Assembly: GCF_001936595.1 (NCBI RefSeq)
Contig: NZ_MLBG01000008.1
Location: forward strand, 1 to 64,000
Source of the DNA: Desulfovibrio sp. DV
Lineage (GTDB): Bacteria > Desulfobacterota > Desulfovibrionia > Desulfovibrionales > Desulfovibrionaceae
Direction: 5' to 3'
DNA: 64,000 bases
Shown here: one piece after another, positions 17,195 to 25,140 of the stretch
How the letters are laid out: each line of letters starts with the position of its first letter
How positions within the stretch are numbered: the first letter of the stretch is position 1
Position numbers and translations under genes: made by a program
Notes under the pieces: model-generated
What the model was told of the DNA's origin: nothing
Database searches by the model: none
Seen by the model: only the letters and a program-made list of their open reading frames with translations

Positions 17195-17962
17195 ATGACG
17201 CACTGTGAAGCCATGCTTAGCACAACTCCATTTATGATTATTGAGGTCGGGGCCACATTTTTCCTTGCCGGCATGGTGAAGGGAGTCACCGGAATGGGAC
17301 TGCCAACAGTGGCCATGGGTGTGCTCGGAACGCTGCTCTCTCCAGTCACGGCGGCAGCTCTTCTTGTTGTTCCATCACTGGTCACAAACGTCTGGCAGCT
17401 TTTGGCTGGACCGAACTTTGGTGCTTTGGCTAGGCGACTTTGGCCCATGATGGCCGCCATCGTCGCCGGTACTGTTTCAGGCACAGCCCTGTTGGCGAGC
17501 GGTAACACCCGGCTGACAACCTGTGCGCTCGGAGCGGCTTTGGTCCTCTACGCAGGCTATACGCTTCTTTCCCGTCAAATCCTGGTTCCGGCCCGACACG
17601 AAATGTGGCTTTCACTTCTTGTCGGCGTTTCGACCGGGACGGTGACTGGAGGAACGGGAGTATTCGTTATTCCTGCCGTGCCTTACCTTCAAGCTCTAGG
17701 TCTTCAGAAGGATGATTTGGTCCAGGCATTGGGATTGTCGTTCACCGTCTCAACCATAGCGCTTGCGGTTGGATTGCTTCTGCGCGACGCCTTCCATGAC
17801 AACAGTCTCTTGTTGTCGACATTGGCAATACTCCCTGCCCTGGCTGGAATGTGGGTAGGGCAGGTCGTCCGCAAAAGGGTGAGTCCAGCGACTTTCCGGC
17901 GCTGGTTCCTGATTGGGCTTCTTTTTCTCGGCGCTGAAATGTTCGTAAAACCGCTTCTATGA
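17195..17962 (+). CDS. TauE/SafE-family sulfite/organosulfur exporter-like permease
   Basis: Integral membrane protein of about 255 residues with roughly eight hydrophobic helices. Diagnostic stretches are FFLAGMVKGVTGMGLP near the N-terminus and STGTVTGGTGVFVIPAVPYL in the second repeat, the duplicated TauE/SafE signature. It probably moves sulfite, sulfoacetate or another anion. Starts at 17180 (GTG), 17195 or 17213 are possible; none has a strong ribosome site. It is likely controlled by the divergent LysR. The pair is the whole cargo of the 2.5-kb cassette between the two att repeats. Confidence 0.85.
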   Translation: MTHCEAMLSTTPFMIIEVGATFFLAGMVKGVTGMGLPTVAMGVLGTLLSPVTAAALLVVPSLVTNVWQLLAGPNFGALARRLWPMMAAIVAGTVSGTALLASGNTRLTTCALGAALVLYAGYTLLSRQILVPARHEMWLSLLVGVSTGTVTGGTGVFVIPAVPYLQALGLQKDDLVQALGLSFTVSTIALAVGLLLRDAFHDNSLLLSTLAILPALAGMWVGQVVRKRVSPATFRRWFLIGLLFLGAEMFVKPLL

Positions 17963-18090
17963 CATGCTTATTCATGAAACTTTGCCTGTGGAGCCGCCGG
18001 TGAATCCATACGGTGGAAGCCTCTTCATGGCGCACAAGACGACGGTCGATTTGAACTACTGTCCGGGGGCTGGATGTGGACTTCGTGTGG

Positions 18091-18130
18091 ACAAAAGAAA
18101 AAGCGGGTTAGGAGATTGTCCTAACCCGCT
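18091..18130 (-). terminator. Rho-independent terminator behind tRNA-Glu fragment B
   Basis: Minus strand: AGCGGGTTAGGA, CAATC, TCCTAACCCGCT, then TTTTCTTTTGT. It has the same position and the same AGCGG outer base as the terminator at 15576-15611 but a different stem sequence. Confidence 0.8.
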
Positions 18131-18183
18131 GAATTCTCTTGGCGTCCCCAAGGGGATTTGAACCCCTGTTAGCGGCGTGAGAG
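18126..18183 (-). repeat. 58-bp direct repeat, att site B (tRNA-Glu 3' half)
   Basis: Exact copy of 15607-15664. The tRNA part is 18183-18140 on the minus strand. Immediately 5' of the anticodon loop it carries ACGGC, which can form four of five anticodon-stem pairs with GCCGC; the rest of the 5' half of the tRNA is not present. The integrase gene begins 86 bases to the right, so this is the probable attachment site of the element that continues rightward. Confidence 0.85.
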
Positions 18184-18269
18184 GCCGTTTCTTGACGCAT
18201 TCCCTTGAAATTCCATAATTTTTTCTTTATGCCAGTCTCATCTCAAATTCTCACCGTTAGGAGATGTGC

Positions 18270-19160
18270 ATGGCTACGATTTCTGATGCTTGGGAGCTCT
18301 ACGCTAACCTGGTTTTGTCTTCAAGTCCAGCTAATTGCATCCGGACAGAAACAGGGAGATGGAACAATCACATACTTAAATACTTTGGCACATCTTTGCC
18401 GGTTGAAAGTATTACTAACAAAAGCTTGCTCTCGTTCAGAGCAGTATTGGTTAAAAAGCGTTTAAGCCCACAAACTATAACTCATTGTCTTTCGTTGCTG
18501 CGACGTGTTTTGCATCGTGCCCAGCAATGGGAATTATGCGATTCAAAGCTGCCAAATTTCGATATGCCGAAGTTTGACAACAAGCGCGTTCGATTCTTGA
18601 CTAAATCCGAGGCCTCGACACTGTTGATTGCTCTGTCGGCGAAGTCTCAAATTTGGCACGATATCGGCCTGTTGGCGTTGAATACCGGCTTGAGGGCGGG
18701 CGAAATATTTTCTTTACATCCAAGCCATTTTGATCGGCATAACTCTGTTTTATATATATTCGAAACAAAATCGAATAGGAACAGAACTATCCCGCTTAAC
18801 GCAAAGGCGCTTGAGGTGCTACAGCGCAATTCAACGCAGTGCCGAAGGTTCATTTTCGAAGAGCACGAGCGTCAAATAAAAAACGTTAACAGAATTTTCT
18901 CAGATTCAGTAAAAATGTGTCAGCTCAATGCTTCAACTCAAGATCGTCGCCAAAAAGTGGTGTTTCATACATTGAGACATACTTTTGCAAGCTGGCTTGT
19001 TCAGTCAGGCACGCCTCTAATCGTTGTAAGCCAACTGCTTGGTCACAAAACTCTTCAAATGACAATGCGCTATGCTCATCTTGCGCCAAGCCAAGGTGCA
19101 TCTGCCGTTAAAGCTTTAGAGCAGTTCGTTGATTATGTCAACATAGGAACTTGTCTCTAG
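18270..19160 (+). CDS. int: Tyrosine recombinase/phage-type integrase
   Basis: Site-specific recombinase, 296 residues. The N-terminal SAM-like core-binding domain (about residues 1-90) precedes the catalytic domain with R142 (LNTGLRAGEIF), H233 and R236 (FHTLRHTFASWLV), H259 (LGHKTLQMT) and nucleophile Y268 (MRYAHLAP). All catalytic residues are present. The second ATG is used because AGGAG is six bases before it; the ATG at 18264 abuts the same site. It lies directly beside a tRNA-Glu att copy, so it presumably drove the insertion there. The gene is AT-rich compared with 1-15 kb. Confidence 0.93.
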   Translation: MATISDAWELYANLVLSSSPANCIRTETGRWNNHILKYFGTSLPVESITNKSLLSFRAVLVKKRLSPQTITHCLSLLRRVLHRAQQWELCDSKLPNFDMPKFDNKRVRFLTKSEASTLLIALSAKSQIWHDIGLLALNTGLRAGEIFSLHPSHFDRHNSVLYIFETKSNRNRTIPLNAKALEVLQRNSTQCRRFIFEEHERQIKNVNRIFSDSVKMCQLNASTQDRRQKVVFHTLRHTFASWLVQSGTPLIVVSQLLGHKTLQMTMRYAHLAPSQGASAVKALEQFVDYVNIGTCL

Positions 19161-19171
19161 CGATTTCAAGC

Positions 19172-19212
19172 CCCGCCCATTTGTTGATGCATGGGGGTGG
19201 GGCTTTTGTATA
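19172..19212 (+). terminator. Terminator of the integrase gene
   Basis: AAGCCCCGCCCAT and ATGGGGGTGGGGCTT form a stem with one mismatch around a TTGTTGATGC loop, followed by TTGT. It begins about a dozen bases past the integrase stop. Confidence 0.75.
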
Positions 19213-19227
19213 ACAACTGTGTTGCAT

Positions 19228-19601
19228 TTAACATCCGGATAGTGCTGAGAAAAAACGCCATAGCCAGATATTAGAGCGCCTTGCAGCATAAGTTAATCCC
19301 GCACCGACTCCGAGTAGAAGCACCCCGCCCCGACCAAACACAGGCCATCCCGCATATTTAAAGCCATAGCATTCTGCGGCGATAGCAAGAATAACAAGAA
19401 AAATAGTAATACAAGACGAGAAGAATGAAAGCCATGGGCTGCCAACCCTTACCCCTGTGACAACAAAAAAAGACCAATACACAGAAAAGCAAACAAACCA
19501 ACAAATACTGGGCCAAGTGAGGCAAGAAAATATGCTATGCATCCAAACAAACTGCCAACGACAATCAATCCCCCAACAACAAATCCTCCGATAAAATTCA
19601 T
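19228..19601 (-). pseudogene. Small multi-helix membrane protein, frame broken at a T7 run
   Basis: Translation from the ATG at 19601, with GGAG seven bases upstream, gives MNFIGGFVVGGLIVVGSLFG and two hydrophobic helices before a stop at 19449. The other frame continues from VRVGSPWLSFFSSCITIFLV to 19228 with two more helices. The switch falls at seven T residues (19465-19471, minus strand); an eighth T would fuse both halves into about 124 residues. The family is unrecognised. It may be a genuine pseudogene or a base-call error. It lies between the integrase and the mobilisation region. Confidence 0.55.
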
Positions 19602-19665
19602 AAATATTCTCCATGTCCAGGAATTGCCTGGAAAACATCTCGGCGTCGCACTATGAGCGACGTTA

Positions 19666-19830
19666 TTTGTCACAATTTGTCAATATTTGTCAATAAAAAA
19701 ATCTTATTGTTCAGTGTGTTGCGCAAATTTTTTGGAAATGACTTACATTTTTTTGTCACTATAGCGACATAATTTGTCACTTCCAGATTTTGTATTATAT
19801 ATTGACACTATTTGTCGAAACAATGACAAA
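19666..19830. repeat. Cluster of TTTGTCA repeats upstream of the mobilisation genes
   Basis: TTTGTCA occurs at 19666, 19676, 19686, 19752 and 19773, with a TTTGTCG at 19811 and an inverted TGACAAA at 19824. The first three are spaced exactly ten bases apart, one helical turn. The stretch is AT-rich. It could be iterons of a replication origin or operator sites for a mobilisation regulator. Confidence 0.7.
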
Positions 19831-19840
19831 GGCAGCGGAG

Positions 19841-19880
19841 GCAGGACAGGTACGGTAGGCCTACCGTACGTCCTGCCCTG
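19841..19880 (+). other. oriT: Candidate origin of transfer (palindrome plus MobP-like nic site)
   Basis: GTACGGTAGGCCTACCGTAC at 19850-19869 is a perfect 20-base palindrome, flanked by GCAGGAC (19841-19847) and GTCCTGC (19870-19876), which extend the stem. The right flank GTCCTGCCC (19870-19878) differs by one base from the IncP nic core ATCCTGCCC, and relaxases of that type recognise a hairpin arm next to nic. A MobC-like gene and a MobP-like relaxase follow directly. The nick would fall between 19875 and 19876. Assignment is by similarity and context. Confidence 0.6.
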
Positions 19881-19936
19881 CGGGGCTTTGCTTATTCGCC
19901 TCCGGCTCAACGCTAGACACCATCGGAAGGACCCAA

Positions 19937-20266
19937 GTGCCGTCACGACTTCCTACGATCAAAATGTACATTACGGCCGAAGAGCACGCTGAAATCACGG
20001 CCAACGCGAAGAGGGCCGGATTATCGTACTCGGCCTATGTCAAACGCGTTTGCCTGGGGCTTCCGACCCCTAGTCTCGAAAAACAGCAATTCCGGCTTGA
20101 CCTGCTCAGGATTAACGCTGACCTCGGCCGGTTAGGCGGCCTTTTCAAACTGTGCCTGTCCGAGAAGGGGCCCCCTCTGGAGGCATTGCACCCGCAGGTG
20201 CGCCATGTGCTTCGGGAGATCGAGGCAAGACAGCGCGAAATGAAAACCCTCATTTCGAAAATCTGA
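19937..20266 (+). CDS. MobC/TraJ-like ribbon-helix-helix mobilisation accessory protein
   Basis: A 109-residue basic protein. The N-terminus (IKMYITAEEHAEITANAKRAG) fits a ribbon-helix-helix domain as in MobC and TraJ, which bind oriT and load the relaxase. The C-terminal half is helical (LRINADLGRLGGLFKLCL, the GLFK segment recurring in MobC proteins). A GTG start at 19937 is preferred because GGAAGG stands six bases upstream. It ends 18 bases before the relaxase gene and follows the candidate oriT by about 60 bases. Confidence 0.75.
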   Translation: MPSRLPTIKMYITAEEHAEITANAKRAGLSYSAYVKRVCLGLPTPSLEKQQFRLDLLRINADLGRLGGLFKLCLSEKGPPLEALHPQVRHVLREIEARQREMKTLISKI

Positions 20267-20284
20267 ACACAAAACCGCAAATCT

Positions 20285-21928
20285 ATGATTAGTCGGCGTA
20301 TTTCCCGAAAGGTTGAAAACGATGACTACCGACGGCTGGCTCGGTATATCCGTGCGGCCGACCATGGAGATGAAAAATCTCTCATGAGCTGGTGCGCCGG
20401 CTGTTGGGCCGGCGACGACTACGAACTGGCCATCCGCGAAGTCGCCGACACCCAGGCGCTCAACACCAGAACCACCCGGGAGAAAACCTACCATCTCATC
20501 GTGAGCTTCCGGCCCGAGGACGAGGCCAAGCTCACACCGGAGATGCTCAAGGAAATCGAACTGGAGTTCGCCAAGGCACTGGGATTCGAGGAACACCAAC
20601 GGCATTGCGGGGTCCACAAAAACACCAACAACCTGCACATGCACATGGCCTACAACATGATCCACCCGGAGAAACTGGCTCGGCATGAGCCCTTCCGTGA
20701 TTACCACATCCGGGATCGCGTATGCCGTGAGCTGGAAAGACGTTTTGGCTTGGCCATCGACAATGGCCGTTCCGTGGAGAGCACGGAGCCGAAGCGGACA
20801 CCAGTAGCGGCCACGGTTGAGGCCCAGACGGGTCAGCAGTCCTTTGACGGCTATGTCAAGGAGCGGCGGGTGTCACTCCTTGAAGCCCTGGGGCAGGCCG
20901 CTGGATGGCAGCAGGTCCATGCCGCCTTCGCTCGGTACGGACTTGAGATCAGGCCGCACGGCAATGGCCTGGTCATCAAGGACCGCAACGGCAGACACGC
21001 CATCAAAGCCAGCTCGCTGGACCGATCCTTGTCCATGGGGAACCTGGTCCGCCGGTTTGGGGCCTACGTCCCGCCTGACCAGGCGAAAGAACACAATCCC
21101 GAAGACGAGCGGTACACGGCCAAGCCCGTACAGCGCGAGCCCAATCGCAGTGCCCTCTATGAAGAATATCAAGCCGGGGTCGCCACTCGGAAGGCGGCCC
21201 TGGAGAACCTCAACACTCGTGCCCAGACAGAGCTTGAAGCCGTTCGGATCAGGTGGGACCTGGAACGCCAAAAGATTTCCCGAGAGTTTTTCGGGCGTCA
21301 CCGCTTTGAGCTGCTCAAAATTGCGCGCCTGCATGATGCGGAGCATCGCCTCCAGACTCGAAAACGGATCTATACCGCACGGGAGACGATTAGGCAGGCA
21401 ACACCCTATGCTACCTGGACAGATTTTTTGAGGTGGAAAGCTGGACTGGGCAACGAAACGGCCCTGGCCATCCTTCGGTCGAAGAAACAACTCGTCGAAC
21501 CGGAGAGTAAAGCCCCGCGCCATGGCCAAAGGGAGGAGATCCAGGAGAAGTGGCTTAAAGAGCAATTGGACATTGCGACTTCCACCGGCGTGAGTTCACA
21601 GACGCGGCGCGGCCTCCTAGCCGTGACTAAAGCCCGCGAATTAGCAGATTTAGAGGCCTCAATGGGAGGAAAACAACTTTTTTCGGACTTCACGAGTTCG
21701 ATTGACACCAAGGGGACGGTATTCATCCGGTTGGCCAGCGGAGGGGCCATCCGCGACACGGGAAAGCAAATCACATATTCTGCGCATGATGCGGCAGCCC
21801 GGGAGGCCGCCTTGCTTTTTGCTCAGGCCAAGTGGGGCAAGGCCTTACGGAACAAGGGGAACATCTTGTCCCCCCTGGGGAGGAATGCAAATGAAAAGGG
21901 ACTCATCTCAGAATCCCGGGAAAAGTAG
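20285..21928 (+). CDS. MobP-type relaxase (mobilisation nuclease)
   Basis: DNA strand transferase that nicks oriT and pilots DNA into a recipient, 547 residues. Motif I is RLARYI with Y21 as the likely nucleophile. Motif III is NNLHMHMAYN, with H118 and H120 as metal ligands and N124. EKTYHLIVSF at 66-75 precedes it, as in VirD2/TraI-type enzymes. A long helical, charged tail (about 300-470) follows. No mating-pair or coupling genes are visible, so the element is mobilisable rather than self-transmissible, as far as this window shows. Confidence 0.85.
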   Translation: MISRRISRKVENDDYRRLARYIRAADHGDEKSLMSWCAGCWAGDDYELAIREVADTQALNTRTTREKTYHLIVSFRPEDEAKLTPEMLKEIELEFAKALGFEEHQRHCGVHKNTNNLHMHMAYNMIHPEKLARHEPFRDYHIRDRVCRELERRFGLAIDNGRSVESTEPKRTPVAATVEAQTGQQSFDGYVKERRVSLLEALGQAAGWQQVHAAFARYGLEIRPHGNGLVIKDRNGRHAIKASSLDRSLSMGNLVRRFGAYVPPDQAKEHNPEDERYTAKPVQREPNRSALYEEYQAGVATRKAALENLNTRAQTELEAVRIRWDLERQKISREFFGRHRFELLKIARLHDAEHRLQTRKRIYTARETIRQATPYATWTDFLRWKAGLGNETALAILRSKKQLVEPESKAPRHGQREEIQEKWLKEQLDIATSTGVSSQTRRGLLAVTKARELADLEASMGGKQLFSDFTSSIDTKGTVFIRLASGGAIRDTGKQITYSAHDAAAREAALLFAQAKWGKALRNKGNILSPLGRNANEKGLISESREK

Positions 21929-22052
21929 CCCTGCTCTTGAGGGAGAAGCTGGCATCATCCCGACACGCATGAGGGCAAACACCACGACCGATAGCCCCAA
22001 GGTGTCTCGTACTGACAACACCTGCCCCCGCTACTTGGCCCCGATGCGCTGA
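21891..22052 (+). CDS. Possible small protein overlapping the relaxase 3' end
   Basis: A 53-residue frame, MKRDSSQNPGKSSPALEG..., begins 38 bases before the relaxase stop in another frame. GGGGAGGA is seven bases upstream, so it could be coupled to relaxase translation. It is hydrophilic with no recognisable domain or membrane segment. It may be real or chance. Confidence 0.3.
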   Translation: MKRDSSQNPGKSSPALEGEAGIIPTRMRANTTTDSPKVSRTDNTCPRYLAPMR

Positions 22053-22339
22053 TCTGATAAAGGCGCGCTGATATGATTCCCTTTTGTTTTGAAGCCTCGG
22101 CCGCGTCGTATAGCCAACAGCTTTCCCGCGAGTCATTCTTAGCTTCTCAGCCAAATCCGTCCGTCCCCCGCAACAAGAAGGACGGACGGCTACTCAGGCT
22201 GTCAAAATACAACATAAGAGCGTGCATGGTTTGTCAACTAAATAGTTACAGTCCATGTTCATAGAAATGGACTCAAACATAAGGCCATGCCAAACTCAAT
22301 GTTGTATGACTTGAGGTTGTACTTGACTAAAAGGAATTC
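22053..22339. other. Intergenic stretch with a strong hairpin
   Basis: CCGTCCGTCC (22158-22167) and GGACGGACGG (22180-22189) form a perfect ten-base stem with a 12-base loop, a possible terminator of the mobilisation operon though without a T-tract. Nothing else is recognised here. The segment separates the mobilisation genes from the AT-rich cargo. Confidence 0.5.
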
Positions 22340-22801
22340 CTACTTCTTTTTACTGAGGCCTTCCATGAACTCACGAGCGACATCCCCACGTAGCAATTCG
22401 GCAAGTCCAACCAGTCCATCGACCAGATAGCGAGAGTTATAGCCCTGGGTTCGCAAGTAGGCCATGGCTATGTTTGACCTGTCTATGTGCGGACAGGCCG
22501 TCACAATGATCTTGTCTTTTGGTATTTCTTTCAGGCGATTCGGAAGCTCGTTGAGAGGAATTTTCATTGCGAATTCCATCCCCCAGGCCTGTTGCTCCTC
22601 TGGGAATCGGATATCAATAAGAACTGCCTCATTTTTGGCCAAAAGCGTCAGCAGCTCTTTCCCGGAACATTTCATGTCCTTTCTCGTTTCATAATTAAAC
22701 GTCCGGACGAAATTTTCCAAGCTTATTGTCTCAGCGGAAACAGCTGGCTGAGCAACGCAAAGAATTCCAAGAAGACATGCGGCAATCGTAAAACTTTTCA
22801 C
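22340..22801 (-). CDS. Exported rhodanese-like protein
   Basis: A 153-residue protein with a signal peptide (residues 1-23, ending AQPAVSA) and one rhodanese domain. The sulfur-accepting cysteine is in IIVTACPHIDRSN. The domain starts with a LIDIRFPEEQQAWGM stretch in place of the DxR consensus. It probably transfers sulfane sulfur or senses thiols in the periplasm. A GTG start at 22801 is chosen because AGGAGAAATT precedes it and it starts the signal peptide exactly. A second exported rhodanese lies upstream at 22953, separated by a short promoter-sized gap. Confidence 0.8.
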   Translation of the reverse strand: MKSFTIAACLLGILCVAQPAVSAETISLENFVRTFNYETRKDMKCSGKELLTLLAKNEAVLIDIRFPEEQQAWGMEFAMKIPLNELPNRLKEIPKDKIIVTACPHIDRSNIAMAYLRTQGYNSRYLVDGLVGLAELLRGDVAREFMEGLSKKK

Positions 22802-22952
22802 AATTTCTCCTGCGCTATAGGTTGGTACAATCTTACTGTGAGTCAAACTGAATGAGTCACGACTATTCGAATGTGTGAAGCTTGACGGTTCCATTAGTGC
22901 ATTTATGGTTTTTCAATGCAAAAATTTTGCATGATTTAGCAGGATAGGAGTG

Positions 22953-23378
22953 CTACTTGGGCTCAGTTTCATAAGGCCACTTGTTCATTCCATTCTCTAA
23001 AATGAGCAGTCTTTTAGAGTCGATTCCTTTCGACTTATATAGATCAACAGTTCGTTTTGCACCACCACCACCGCCAGGACAAATTATGATAATGTCCTTG
23101 TCGCCAACAAGCTTAGGTAGGGCAGCTTCCAATCTCGCAGTTTCCTCGGGCCGTTGGGCTGGCGAAGCATTGGTTTCGATGGCCCCGGGGATGTGCCCTT
23201 TTGCAAATTGTTCCACAGGGCAGATGTCCAAAATGATCATTGAGGAGTCACCAGCCTTTATGCGTCCCTGTAGTGTTTCTGGAGAAATATATTTATATTC
23301 CTCACCAATAGACGCATTAACTTGCGTAACCAGAATTAAACTCACAAGGACGAAAGACAGAACTTCCTTTATTAGCAT
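22953..23378 (-). CDS. Exported single-domain rhodanese
   Basis: A 141-residue protein: signal peptide MLIKEVLSFVLVSLILVTQVNA, then a rhodanese fold (MIILDICPVEQFAKGHIPGAIETN, the HIPGA loop, then IIIICPGGGGGAKRTVDLYKSKG with the active-site cysteine and a glycine-rich active loop). The loop CPGGGGGAK is longer and more flexible than the usual CxxGxRS, which may reflect an unusual acceptor. The promoter region contains the dyad TAGACATGTCTA at 23463-23474. Confidence 0.85.
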   Translation of the reverse strand: MLIKEVLSFVLVSLILVTQVNASIGEEYKYISPETLQGRIKAGDSSMIILDICPVEQFAKGHIPGAIETNASPAQRPEETARLEAALPKLVGDKDIIIICPGGGGGAKRTVDLYKSKGIDSKRLLILENGMNKWPYETEPK

Positions 23379-23645
23379 GACGACTCCAAGTGTTGGAATT
23401 TATCCGATTTGCCTACAACAAGAGAACGCTTTTAAATCTCATCGACTATTTTGGTCGGTGTTTAGACATGTCTACAGTTGCCTCAATCATGCCGTTGACG
23501 CCGTTACGATTCAGGCCATGCTTTTCCATGCAAACAAATCTAGCTATTTGCCGAGCTAGTTGTTGATCCTTTATGCCAAAACATTATCTGTCTGAAATTA
23601 CAGCCAATCAATAATAGCGTGCTCGGTTTAGTTATTCGCCGCCCC
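23379..23645. promoter_or_regulatory. Intergenic region with TAGACATGTCTA palindrome
   Basis: The perfect 12-base palindrome TAGACATGTCTA lies at 23463-23474, about 85 bases upstream of the rhodanese start. Related TAGACA half-sites appear as a dyad at 37518-37538 and at 51199-51217, in front of other cargo operons, so it may be a shared operator. Confidence 0.35.
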
Positions 23646-25001
23646 TTATTGGTATGCAGTTCTGCACCACGCCTCTGCGCTCATCTGAACTGGGTCCCAT
23701 GGATTACTGAGCGGAGGCGTATAGCTTAAGTCGAGCTGTTCGACTTCCTCAACTTTCATCCTGTTAAATATTGCCGTTGCGAAAACATCGATCCGCTTAG
23801 CCACACCCGTCTGCCAATGGCCAATGATTTGCGCTCCAAGTAAATATCCAGTGGTCCTATCTCCAGTTACGCGAATGTGAAGCCGATGCGCACCTGGGTA
23901 ATAGTTTTTGTGGTCCCAACACTCCGTCTCCACCGTCAGAGGTGAAAATCCTTCCAACCGAGCCTCTGCATCGTTTAATCCGGTACGCGCTATGGCTAAA
24001 TCGAAGAGTTTCAACACCTGCGTCCCCAAAGTGCCGGCATATTCTTTGCGCCCCCCCAGGGCGTTCTCTCCAGCAATCCTTCCCTGTTTGTGAGCCGTGG
24101 TGCCAAGAGGAAGATACAAGGACTTTTCTAGGAGCCTGTGCCAAGTTTCCACACAGTCGCCGGCAGCAAAGATGCCAGGCACGCCAGTCTCCATCCGACG
24201 GTTGACCTTGATAGCCCCGCCATACCCCAGGGGCACCTTCCCCGACTTGGCCAGGCCAACTTCCGGTTCCGCCCCGGTGGCCACCAGGACAAGATCAACC
24301 TGGGCCTGGAATCCACCAGATCCAATGGCCATGAGGCGGCCATCCCTGACTCCTATTTCTTCGACGTCGACACCGCTCGCCACTCGCACACTGTTGCGTT
24401 CAAGCTCGGCCAGAACCAGCCTTCCCAAGGTGGGGTCGACCGTCTTCAATACGTGTTGGGAATGACCAACCAAGGTCACCGCAAGCCCCCTGCGGGTGAG
24501 GGCGTCGGCCATCTCCATGCCGATGTAGCCGTTGCCAATAATGAGGGCAGAGGTAGGGGTATTGCGTTCTATGTGCTGGGCAATGGCAAAGCTGTCCGCC
24601 ATCCAGCGCAGGAAAAACACGCCCGGCGTATCCAGGCCTTTTATGTGCCCAGGCTTCCGGGAAGCAGCCCCCGTGGCAAGGATGAGCCGATCATATGAAA
24701 GCGTTTTCCCTCCGCTTGAAGACGAAACCACAACTATCTTTTCTTCTGGGCGGACGGCTGTCGCCTTGTGGTCGGGGAGCAACCGGATGCCCTGCCTGAG
24801 CAACTCTTCTCTGGTCCGATGGGCGAGAGCGCGCCAGTCCGGAATTTCCCCGCTGAGGAAAAATGGCAGGCCACAGATGCTATAGTTAGGGTAATCGTCG
24901 GCCAACATCACGGTCACGCTACAGGATGGGGCCACTTCCCTGGCCCGCAGAGCCGCACTGATGCCCGCATCGCTGCCGCCAATGATCAAGAGGTTATCCA
25001 C
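23646..25001 (-). CDS. CoA-disulfide reductase/NADH-dependent polysulfide reductase-like flavoprotein
   Basis: FAD- and NAD(P)H-binding oxidoreductase, 451 residues. It has an N-terminal FAD site (LLIIGGSDAGISAALRARE), redox cysteine C43 in NYSICGLPFFLSG, the NAD site SALIIGNGYIGMEMADAL, the second FAD motif GVPGIFAAGDC, and the CoADR C-terminal LDLSYTPPLSNPWDPV. Family members reduce CoA disulfides, CoA polysulfides or elemental sulfur. The C-terminal rhodanese domain found in some members is missing, but separate rhodaneses are encoded nearby. It probably maintains low-molecular-weight thiols or reduces sulfur in the cytosol. Confidence 0.85.
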   Translation of the reverse strand: MDNLLIIGGSDAGISAALRAREVAPSCSVTVMLADDYPNYSICGLPFFLSGEIPDWRALAHRTREELLRQGIRLLPDHKATAVRPEEKIVVVSSSSGGKTLSYDRLILATGAASRKPGHIKGLDTPGVFFLRWMADSFAIAQHIERNTPTSALIIGNGYIGMEMADALTRRGLAVTLVGHSQHVLKTVDPTLGRLVLAELERNSVRVASGVDVEEIGVRDGRLMAIGSGGFQAQVDLVLVATGAEPEVGLAKSGKVPLGYGGAIKVNRRMETGVPGIFAAGDCVETWHRLLEKSLYLPLGTTAHKQGRIAGENALGGRKEYAGTLGTQVLKLFDLAIARTGLNDAEARLEGFSPLTVETECWDHKNYYPGAHRLHIRVTGDRTTGYLLGAQIIGHWQTGVAKRIDVFATAIFNRMKVEEVEQLDLSYTPPLSNPWDPVQMSAEAWCRTAYQ

Positions 25002-25140
25002 CTGTCCCTCGCATCATTTGTTCTGATTGTTTGGTGCCGCACACCCAGCATGCGGACCTTGCTCCGGAGCTTGCCCCCAGCATCCGATTTCTCCCGATTG
25101 GAATACGCACGCATCAAATGAATCTCCTGATTTCTCCGCT

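Noticed and set aside
19666-19830. CRISPR array
   Set aside because: The repeats are seven bases, partly inverted and unevenly spaced, with no spacer-sized units.
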